Source of the DNA: Verrucomicrobiota bacterium
GTDB taxonomy: Bacteria > Verrucomicrobiota > Verrucomicrobiia > Opitutales > Opitutaceae
Direction: 5' to 3'
Assembly: GCA_023432225.1 (NCBI GenBank)
Contig: JAEYUW010000008.1
Coordinates: forward strand, 1 to 31,825
DNA length: 31,825 nucleotides
The notes under the pieces were generated by a model, which saw only the letters and a list, made by a program, of their open reading frames with translations, did not search any database and was not told where the DNA came from. Position 1 is the first letter of the stretch; each line of letters begins with the position of its first letter. The translations under genes and the position numbers were made by a program. Shown here in pieces: positions 7,212 to 13,917 of this stretch.

Positions 7212-10200
7212 GTGCGCATCGTCGGTCGTATCGGGAGCATTTTTCGCCTGAGTTCGTCGCGCTATTGGCGCGTGACGGTTTTTTTGTGCGCGCTCCTGTC
7301 CGGCGCTCCGGCCCTTCGTGCCGCGGACGCGCCGAACGATATCGCGGCCATTCGCCAGCGGGCGGAGAGCGGCGAGGTCGAAGCTCAGAACGCGCTCGGT
7401 AACTCGCTCGCGCAGGCGCGCGACCACGCCGGTGCCGTGGCGTGGTATCAACGGGCCGCCGCCAAAGGTTTTGCGCCGGCGCAATTCAACCTCGGCCTCG
7501 CCTACGAACTCGGCCGCGGTGTTGCGGCCGATGAGAAGCAGGCCTTCAGCTACTATCTCCGCGCCGCCGAGCAGGGTTTTCCCGCCGCGCAATTCAACGT
7601 CGGCAACATGTATGCCAGCGGCCGCGGCGTCGCGAAGGACGATTTCGAAGCGAGCATCTGGTTCAAAGCGGCCGCCGAGCGCGGTCTCGTCGAAGCGCAA
7701 TACAACCTCGGCCTCATCTACGAAGCCGGCCGCGGTCTGCGCAAAGACGAGGCCACGGCCGCGCGCTGGTATCAAGCCGCCGCCGAACAGGGTTACGCTC
7801 GCGCCCAATACAACCTCGGCCTGCTCTACGAGGACGGCCGCGGGGTGAAACAGGACGACGCGGCCGCGGTGCGCTTTTACCGCATGGCCGCGTTCCAAGG
7901 CTTCGCGCCGGCGCAGAACAACCTGGGCTTGCTCTACGTCACCGGCCGCGGCGGCCTCCCCGCCGATCCCTCCACCGCGTTTGCCTGGCTGACCCTCGGC
8001 ACCGAAGGGGGCGCCACTTCCCAGGGCCGCGATTATGTCGCCCGCACGCTCACCGCGGAGCAGCGCACGCAATCCGAACGCGTGCTCACGGAGCTGCGCG
8101 GCCAGCTGCGCCGTCCCGCTCCCGCAGCTCAAGTGGCAGCGGCGACTGACGCGGGTGCGCCCCGACCGATTGCGCCGACTGGAGTGTCCGAGAAAACCCT
8201 TCGCGACGATCTGGAGCGGCTGCAGTCGGCGAACAACCGTCTCGCCGAAGCCAACCAGCGCCTGACGCTCGAGAAGGCCCGCGCCGAATCTGAGAAGGCC
8301 GAACTGGAAAAATGGGCCCAGTCGCTTGAAAAATCGCTCAACGAGCGCGGCGACTCCGCGAACAATCTGGAACGCGCTCGCGCCGAACTGGCCGAAGTGC
8401 AGCGCCGCTTCGAGCAGAGCACGGCCCAAGTGGCCAAGCTCGAAAAGGATCTCGTCACTGCGCGCGAGGAAGCTGCCACTAAATCCGGCAACGAGCTCCG
8501 CACCCTGCAGGACGAGATCGCGCGTCTGCGCCGTCTCGCCGGCGAGGCCAGCAGTCTCCGCGCGATCAACTCCCGCCTGGAAAACGACGTGGCGCGCCTG
8601 AAAGCCGGCGCCACTTCTCCCGCGCAACTCGAGCAGCTTCGTGAGCAGTTGAATACCTCGCTCGCCGCCGAGGAAAAAGCGCGGGCTGAACTCAAGACGG
8701 CGCTCGCCGAGCTGGCCTCCGCCCGCACCGCGGCCGCGAACGTCACCGCGCTCCAGACCGAGCTCGATGCGGCCCGCACCGCGGCGAAGACCGCCGACAC
8801 CGCAGCGCAGGAACTGGGTTCGCTCCGCGAGCGGGTGCAGCAGTTGACCGATGAGAACGCAAAGCTCGCCGTCGCCGCCCAGCGCAACGACGAGCCGCTG
8901 GTGGCCGCGAAAAAGCAAATCGACGATCTACAGACCCAACTCGCCGTCGCTGAAGCGGATCGCGCCAGCATTCGGCAGGACGCCGGCCTGTTGCGGGACG
9001 AATTCCGCAAGACGCGCGACGCACTCGCCGCGGCCGAACAGCAACGTCAGCAGCTCCAAGCGGAACTCGCTTCGCTCCGCGAAGCCGCTCAGAGCGCGCA
9101 AGCGGCCGCCACGCAGATTGCCAGCTTGCGGGCCGAAAACGAGCGGCTCGCCGCGGCAGCGCGTGATACGCGTGAACTCGACACCGCGCGTGCTCGGGTG
9201 GGAACCCTGGAAAAGGAAGTGGCCGAGGCGAACGGCGCCCGCGCGCGCATCGGAGACGAACTCGCTGCGCTCAAGGCGAACCTGGCCCAAAGCGAGACCG
9301 CCGCGGAAAATTTGCGCACCCAACTGGCAGCCGCGACCAAAGCGGCGGGCGCCGCGCAGAGTGGTGCTGTCGCGATTGCCGAATTGCGTGAGCAGCTCGC
9401 CGCCAGTGAAGCGCGCGCGGTCAATGCGCAGAAGGAACTCTCCGAACGGACGGGCGAGCTCCAGACCCTGCAACAGGCCTTAGCCGCGGCCCGCAGTCAG
9501 GCGGAGCGCGTCCCCGCGCTCGAGCGCGACCTCGCGACCGCAGCGCAGCAAACACAACGCACGACCGCGTTGGAAAAGGAACTCACGACGGCTCGGACCG
9601 CCCTCGCCGCCGCCGAGCAGGCCGCGCAGCAACGCGGTGCCGAGGCCGAGCAACTGCGTCAGCAGCTGAGCCGGACCACCCAGGACGACGAGAAAAACAG
9701 TGATGTCGCGGCGCGGCTCGCTGCCGCCGAGGACGCGCTCAAGCAGGCCAATACGACCTTGAACGGTGCCCGGCTCGACCGGGAGCGGGCCGAGCGTCAG
9801 GCGGTTGCGGCCCAACGCGAGCGCGACACCGCGCGCGCGGGAGTGGAGCCGTTGCGGCAGGAGCTCGCCGCCGCTCAGGCGGCGCTGGCGAAGGCGGAGC
9901 AGGCGAGTCGCGATCTCGCGGCGGAGAAGCAGTCTTTGCAGGACCAGTTAACCCAGGCGCGCACCACCGGCGCGGACGCTAACGCCACGCAGGCCAAGCT
10001 CGGTGAGACCACTGCGGCCCTCGAAAAGGCGGACGCGGCGGCGCGCGAGCTGCGGGCTCAGCTCGCGACGGCGAACACGCGCGCGGAGCGTGTGCCGCAG
10101 CTGGAGCAACAATTGGCGACGGCGAACGAAGCCGTTGCGGGATTGAAGCAGCGGCTGGATGCCGCGGCCCAAGCTTCCGGCGACGGACTGCGGACGCAGA

Positions 10201-12533
10201 CGGAGCGGGTGGCGCATCTCGAAACCGAACTGGCCGCCGCGAAAGCCGCACTCGCGCAGGCGGAGCAGACCGCCCGGCAGCGCGACAGTGAGCTGGGCTC
10301 GTTGCGGGAACAAATTGCCCGCGCGACTAAGGCGAACAACACGGCGGACCTCGAAGCGCGCCTGCAGGCCGCGGAGGAGAATCTCAAGAAAACCAGCACG
10401 GCCCTCAACGGGGCGCGTCTGGACCACGAACGCGCCGAGCGCCAGGCCGCGGCTGCCCTCCGCGAACGGGATACCGCGCGCGCGGCCGTTGAGCCGCTGC
10501 AGACGGAGCTGGTCGCGGCCAAAGCGGCGCTCGCCCAGGCCGAGCAGACGACAGGTGAACTCAAAGCGGAGCAGGAGAGCTTGCGCCGCCAGCTCGTCCA
10601 AGCGAGCGCGGGTTCGGCGTCCTCTTCCGCACTTCAAGCCAAACTCGACGAGGCGAACGACGCCTTGAAGAAAAGCGACGCGAGTGTCGCGGAGCTCACG
10701 GCGGAAAACGATCGCTTGGAGCGTGAACTGGCCGCGGTTCAAAAAGACGCCGCTGCCGCGGGCGCGTTGCGCCAGGAATTGACGACGTTGCGTGCGTCCG
10801 CCGCCGGGCTCGCGAATCTCCAGGAGGAGAACGCGCGCCTGCGTCGCGAGGCGGATCAATTTGCCGAGTTGCGGGCCACGGTGGAGCGACTCCAGCGCGA
10901 GGCGTCTCAGCGCAGTGGCGAACTGCAAACGGCGCAGGGCCAACTGGCGGCAGTGCAAAAGCAACTCGAAGATGCCCGCGCGGCGCACGCTCGCTCGAAC
11001 GACGAAGAGGCGGCGGCGCTCAAGCTGCGCACCGATCTCGCCGACGCCACCCAGGCGAACGACCGCCTCCGGACCCAAGTGGCCGAGCTGACTGCGGCCA
11101 ACGCGAAGCTTGAACAGGATTTCGCCAACGCGCAGAAGACCGCGGAAGCGGCCCTCGCCGCGCAAGCGCAGGCGGTGAGCGCGGCGCGCCCCGACGCGTA
11201 TCAGATGGAGATTCGCACGCTGCAGGATCGCGTGAAGCAGCTTGAGGCGGTCATCGAGGATGATCGCGTCGCGGCCGCGCGCGAAATCACCACCTTGGCG
11301 GAACAGCTCCAGAAGGCGCGTGAAACCGGCAAGGCTCTCGGCGATGCCAACCGCGCCTTGCTCGCGGCCAAGCAAGCCGACGACGGCCCGAACCGGGCGG
11401 AATTCGAGCAATTGCAAGCGCGCGTGCGCGAACTCACGGCGGCTGGCACCGAACTCAAGCGCCAGAACGATCGCCTCGCTGCCGACGCCGAGAAGCTCGC
11501 CCAGGAGCGCGCCACCCTGAAGGCGCAGGTCGCCGAAGCGGAAAAAGCCGAAGGTTCGCACGGTGCCACGGTCGCCGAGCTCACGGAGGCCAACAGCCGG
11601 CTCCAGCAGGAGAAGGCGGATTTCAAGACGCAGATCGCCCTGCTCACGCAGAGGCTCGCGGAGGCGGAGCGGACCACGGGCGCCGAAAACTCGAAGCTCG
11701 CAGAGGAAAACAAGGCGCTCGACGAGCGGCTGAAGACCGTCGGGTCCCAGCTTGTGACGGCGCAACGCCAGATCGATCAACTGCGGCAGCAGCAGACGGA
11801 CGCGACGCAAGCGACCGCGGCAGCGCAGGCCGCGGCCGAGAAAGCGCAGACGGATTTGGCTCAGCTGCGCGTCCGCCTGGCGGAAGCGGAGAAAGCGAGC
11901 GACTCGCAGGGTTCGTCGGTCGCCGAGTTGACCGCGGCCCACGAAAGGCTGGAGCAAGAGCGCGACGCGTTGCGACAGCAGCTGGCTAGCGCGCAGGGCG
12001 AAGCGGCGCGGCTGGCGCAGGCCCAAAAATCGGCCGAACAACTCCGCGCCGAGGCCGAGCGCAGTGCCTCGCAAAATGTGGACGCACTGGCGGCGCAGAT
12101 GACGCAGTTGCGGCGCGAAGTCGAAAGCCTGCGCACCACGAACCAGAGTTTGACGGAGTCGAATCGCATCCTGGATCGCGAACGCCAGACGGCGGTCGCG
12201 CAACTGCGACAGGAAAACAGTGCGCTCGCCGCGCGGCTGGCTCAGGCCCAGGGCACGCTCGATCAGATCGCGTCGGCGGCGCGTCTCGGGACGCCAGCCT
12301 CCAGCCTGGCGTCGTCCAGCCAGCCTGCGCCGGTCTCGACTTCATCGGCGGCGGCTACGGGTGCTGTCGGTGAGGCGCGCTATCATGTCGTGACGGATGG
12401 GGATTCGCTCTCGCGGCTCAGCTTGCGCTACTACGGCACGGCGAACCGCTGGCAGGAGATCTACAACGCCAACCGTGATGCATTGCAGGGGGCGAACGCC
12501 TTGCGCGTTGGCCAGCGGCTGCGCATCCCCTGA
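7212..12533 (+). CDS. Secreted Sel1-repeat / giant coiled-coil / LysM protein
   Basis: The protein is 1773 residues long. A GTG start gives a signal peptide, with hydrophobic VTVFLCALLSG and likely cleavage after PALRA near residue 37. About six Sel1-like repeats follow (about 50-275; typical unit AQYNLGLLYEDGRGVKQDD...AAEQG). A nearly uninterrupted Ala/Glu/Gln/Leu-rich coiled coil runs from about 320 to 1690. The protein ends in a single LysM domain (about 1722-1772, YHVVTDGDSLSRLSLRYYG...VGQRLRIP), expected to bind peptidoglycan. I infer a periplasmic scaffold that ties a Sel1 protein-interaction module to the cell wall across a very long rod. The coiled coil contains internal duplications (see the separate entry). 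The gene lies 3 nt after the ATP-grasp-like gene. Extreme length and low complexity make homology calls in the rod unreliable; the two end domains are clear. Confidence 0.85.
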   Translation: MRIVGRIGSIFRLSSSRYWRVTVFLCALLSGAPALRAADAPNDIAAIRQRAESGEVEAQNALGNSLAQARDHAGAVAWYQRAAAKGFAPAQFNLGLAYELGRGVAADEKQAFSYYLRAAEQGFPAAQFNVGNMYASGRGVAKDDFEASIWFKAAAERGLVEAQYNLGLIYEAGRGLRKDEATAARWYQAAAEQGYARAQYNLGLLYEDGRGVKQDDAAAVRFYRMAAFQGFAPAQNNLGLLYVTGRGGLPADPSTAFAWLTLGTEGGATSQGRDYVARTLTAEQRTQSERVLTELRGQLRRPAPAAQVAAATDAGAPRPIAPTGVSEKTLRDDLERLQSANNRLAEANQRLTLEKARAESEKAELEKWAQSLEKSLNERGDSANNLERARAELAEVQRRFEQSTAQVAKLEKDLVTAREEAATKSGNELRTLQDEIARLRRLAGEASSLRAINSRLENDVARLKAGATSPAQLEQLREQLNTSLAAEEKARAELKTALAELASARTAAANVTALQTELDAARTAAKTADTAAQELGSLRERVQQLTDENAKLAVAAQRNDEPLVAAKKQIDDLQTQLAVAEADRASIRQDAGLLRDEFRKTRDALAAAEQQRQQLQAELASLREAAQSAQAAATQIASLRAENERLAAAARDTRELDTARARVGTLEKEVAEANGARARIGDELAALKANLAQSETAAENLRTQLAAATKAAGAAQSGAVAIAELREQLAASEARAVNAQKELSERTGELQTLQQALAAARSQAERVPALERDLATAAQQTQRTTALEKELTTARTALAAAEQAAQQRGAEAEQLRQQLSRTTQDDEKNSDVAARLAAAEDALKQANTTLNGARLDRERAERQAVAAQRERDTARAGVEPLRQELAAAQAALAKAEQASRDLAAEKQSLQDQLTQARTTGADANATQAKLGETTAALEKADAAARELRAQLATANTRAERVPQLEQQLATANEAVAGLKQRLDAAAQASGDGLRTQTERVAHLETELAAAKAALAQAEQTARQRDSELGSLREQIARATKANNTADLEARLQAAEENLKKTSTALNGARLDHERAERQAAAALRERDTARAAVEPLQTELVAAKAALAQAEQTTGELKAEQESLRRQLVQASAGSASSSALQAKLDEANDALKKSDASVAELTAENDRLERELAAVQKDAAAAGALRQELTTLRASAAGLANLQEENARLRREADQFAELRATVERLQREASQRSGELQTAQGQLAAVQKQLEDARAAHARSNDEEAAALKLRTDLADATQANDRLRTQVAELTAANAKLEQDFANAQKTAEAALAAQAQAVSAARPDAYQMEIRTLQDRVKQLEAVIEDDRVAAAREITTLAEQLQKARETGKALGDANRALLAAKQADDGPNRAEFEQLQARVRELTAAGTELKRQNDRLAADAEKLAQERATLKAQVAEAEKAEGSHGATVAELTEANSRLQQEKADFKTQIALLTQRLAEAERTTGAENSKLAEENKALDERLKTVGSQLVTAQRQIDQLRQQQTDATQATAAAQAAAEKAQTDLAQLRVRLAEAEKASDSQGSSVAELTAAHERLEQERDALRQQLASAQGEAARLAQAQKSAEQLRAEAERSASQNVDALAAQMTQLRREVESLRTTNQSLTESNRILDRERQTAVAQLRQENSALAARLAQAQGTLDQIASAARLGTPASSLASSSQPAPVSTSSAAATGAVGEARYHVVTDGDSLSRLSLRYYGTANRWQEIYNANRDALQGANALRVGQRLRIP
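9501..10740 (+). repeat. Internal segmental duplication in the coiled-coil gene
   Basis: Two adjacent segments encode related blocks in the same order. Copy 1 begins at 9501 (AERVPALERDLATA) and copy 2 at 10083 (AERVPQLEQQLATA). Both continue through LNGARLD(R/H)ERAERQA, RERDTARA(G/A)VEPL and an A-L-A-(K/Q)-A-E-Q block. The offset between copies grows from 582 to about 645 nt because of an in-frame indel of about 21 codons. This is growth of the rod by duplication. Confidence 0.75.
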
Positions 12534-12744
12534 CCGGGTGTGGGAATCGCGATTGTCGTCGCCCGCGTGCCGCGGCGGGGTTGTGGCGTTGGGGGCGCAG
12601 CCGGACTCCTGTAGTCGAGCGCGATTCTCGACCGAAGAACTGCAAACTTTAAGCTGGTCGCCGCTGTCCCAGCGGCGACAGGCGTCGTCAAGGACACCAA
12701 CGTCCACCAAACGCATGATTCCATCTCGCTGGTTCCGCCTCGGC
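12534..12744. repeat. Gene-free stretch with REP-like palindromes
   Basis: There is no convincing gene here. Two clean palindromes stand out. One is GTCGAG-N7-CTCGAC (12614-12632). The other is GTCGCCGCTG-TCC-CAGCGGCGAC (12657-12679, 10-bp arms). Their GC-rich hairpin form in a convergent intergenic space looks like REP-type repeats. No copy of either was noticed elsewhere in the window, so family membership is inference. Confidence 0.5.
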
Positions 12745-12780
12745 CAAAAAACGAAAAGCCCGCGCAGAAGCGCGGGCTTT
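12745..12780 (-). terminator. Intrinsic terminator of the 79-aa gene
   Basis: On the - strand, AAAGCCCGCG (12780-12771) pairs with CGCGGGCTTT (12764-12755) around a 6-nt loop, followed by a U-rich tail TTCGTTTTTT. It lies about 34 nt after the stop of the gene at 12814-13053. Confidence 0.85.
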
Positions 12781-12813
12781 CGGACTATGGGACTAAAGAA
12801 ATCGTAGCGGCGT

Positions 12814-13053
12814 TCAGGCCACGGCCGACTTGGTCGGCTGCGCCTGGCCGAGGAGATGTTGGAAGAAGGAGTCGCGGCGCTGGCGGGCGACGGCGAGGTC
12901 CTTGGTGCCGAGCGAGCGGCGGATACGCTCCTTCGTGAAGGGCGTCGGGTAAACGGTGTAGTGGAGGAACCACGTGCCGTTGTTGTTCCACAAGTGGTGG
13001 TTCGGGTTCTCGGCGTTGACGCGGAGGGCGGGGAGGGTGATGACGTTGGACAT
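12814..13053 (-). CDS. Small protein resembling a stand-alone integrase N-terminal (arm/SAM-like) domain
   Basis: The 79-residue protein carries the pattern HHLWNNNGTWFLHYTV, then KERIRRSLGTKDLAVARQRRD. This is like the N-terminal domain that precedes the core-binding domain in many tyrosine recombinases (a strand pair, then an RRSLGT-x-(D/N)-x-x-x-A-R helix). No catalytic domain follows; the frame ends at a clear stop and a strong terminator lies 34 nt further on. It is therefore a self-standing gene, not a visible fragment of a longer integrase. The ATG at 13053 fits the domain start and has no Shine-Dalgarno. A structured region with its own terminator lies upstream. A DNA-binding or excisionase-like role is only inference. 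Confidence 0.7.
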   Translation of the reverse strand: MSNVITLPALRVNAENPNHHLWNNNGTWFLHYTVYPTPFTKERIRRSLGTKDLAVARQRRDSFFQHLLGQAQPTKSAVA

Positions 13054-13107
13054 GATGCGTGAGCGGTTGATGTGATGTTAATCGTTCGCGCTTCAGGTTT
13101 CTTTCCT

Positions 13108-13154
13108 GAAAAACGAAAGCCGCCTGAGGGCATCAGGCGGCTTTTCGCTTTTTT
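13108..13154. terminator. Strong bidirectional intrinsic terminator
   Basis: A perfect 12-bp stem, AAAGCCGCCTGA (13116-13127) with TCAGGCGGCTTT (13133-13144), encloses loop GGGCA. T-tracts follow on both sides: TCGCTTTTTT to the right on the + strand and CGTTTTTC to the left on the - strand. On the - strand it lies 55 nt before the 79-aa gene. It therefore either ends an upstream transcript or acts as an attenuator for that gene. A smaller hairpin, TCAGG-N7-CCTGA (13093-13109), sits beside it. Confidence 0.85.
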
Positions 13155-13262
13155 AGGAGGAGTTTTTTGTTCGAGCGTTTTACCGCCCGCGCATCCGGGT
13201 GACTTTCGTCACTCGGAACCACCGTGATCACTCCTAGACCCGGTTGGCAGAACCGGCGGATT
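13155..13262 (-). ncRNA. Candidate structured RNA or leader upstream of the 79-aa gene
   Basis: On the - strand this 108-nt stretch contains hairpin CCGGTT-N5-AACCGG (13256-13240), the palindrome GTGATCAC (13231-13224), and GAGTGAC-GAAA-GTCACCC with a GNRA tetraloop (13214-13197). The strong terminator at 13108-13154 comes immediately after. Two compact hairpins plus a terminator is the layout of a small RNA or a riboswitch/attenuator. I do not recognise a named class. The remaining bases to 13473 (before the HTH gene) show no supported feature, and an ORF running through the terminator was rejected. Confidence 0.3.
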
Positions 13263-13473
13263 GCTCCGTCGATCCTTTCCTGATGCAGCGCGAAAGGAAC
13301 AAATCGCTGCGCGCTGCGCCAGAAAAATCTTTGCGCGAAATTTCGCGTCACACGCGCCTCGCACGGCAAATCACTGCATTTGGTGCGCTTAGCGTCGGGT
13401 TTGCGGTCGAAAAAATCTTTCGCGTGGCCACTTTTCAGGCGCCAAAGCGTATCTATTCTGATTCAGTTTCAAG

Positions 13474-13776
13474 ATGGAACAGGACAAGCGGCAGCGATTC
13501 GAGGAGACGTCGACCGAGCGTCTGCGTGACGAAGGCATCTACAGCGACGTGGAAGCCACTGCGTTGAAGCGCGTGATCGCGACGACGCTCATGCATCGCA
13601 TGGAGCGGCTCGATCTCTCGGTGTCGGAACTCGCACGCACACTCGGCACCAGCCGCGCGGCGGTGAATCGCGTGCTCGATCCGCTGAACACCTCGCTCAC
13701 GCTGAATACGCTGAGTCGCGTCGCCGCGGCGCTGGGGTGTCGCGTGAAGCTGGAGATCGTCGTGCCGCGGGAGTGA
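13474..13776 (+). CDS. Xre-type helix-turn-helix protein, orphan antitoxin-like
   Basis: The 100-residue DNA-binding protein contains an HTH in ALKRVIATTLMHRMERLDLSVSELARTLGTSRAAVNRVLDP (residues about 29-69), followed by NTSLTLNTLSRVAAALG. This pattern is typical of the Xre/HigA-like regulators that pair with HigB-type toxins. No toxin-like gene is visible on either side. Upstream is the structured region and downstream the convergent imuC gene. It may therefore be an orphan regulator. The ATG at 13474 is the only sensible start and has no Shine-Dalgarno. Its target is unknown. Confidence 0.75.
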   Translation: MEQDKRQRFEETSTERLRDEGIYSDVEATALKRVIATTLMHRMERLDLSVSELARTLGTSRAAVNRVLDPLNTSLTLNTLSRVAAALGCRVKLEIVVPRE

Positions 13777-13875
13777 CGCGGCTTCGCTTCAGCGGAATCG
13801 CCGCAAGAGGGAGAAGTTCAACATTGCGCAGGCGCAGTTGCGGATTCGCGTAATGCTGACCAAATCGACGGCGAA

Positions 13876-13910
13876 CGCTCCGGTCTGGTGGTCGTAATTT
13901 TCCCGGAGCG
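13876..13910 (-). other. Hairpin just after imuC
   Basis: CGCTCCGG (13876-13883) and CCGGAGCG (13903-13910) form an 8-bp inverted repeat with a 19-nt loop, starting 7 nt after the imuC stop. It lacks a U-tract. It may be a 3'-end hairpin for the SOS operon message. The rest of 13777-13917 holds no supported feature. Confidence 0.35.
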
Positions 13911-13917
13911 CCATCGC

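Noticed and set aside
13133..13369. 78-codon - strand frame upstream of the 79-aa gene
   Set aside because: It ends inside the stem of a strong intrinsic terminator and its composition is basic and unremarkable, so the region is better read as regulatory or RNA.
12814..13776. Integrative element or prophage remnant from the integrase-like and HTH genes
   Set aside because: No catalytic recombinase, no att-like repeats and no phage structural genes. The neighbours are ordinary chromosomal genes.
13474..13776. Complete toxin-antitoxin pair
   Set aside because: Only the HigA/Xre-like partner is seen; no toxin-like frame precedes or follows it.
13896..13910. 15-bp identity AATTTTCCCGGAGCG shared with 20843-20857, at both ends of the SOS operon
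   Set aside because: It looks like flanking direct repeats of an inserted island, but one 15-mer match is about what chance gives in 32 kb, and no integrase or boundary in composition supports it.
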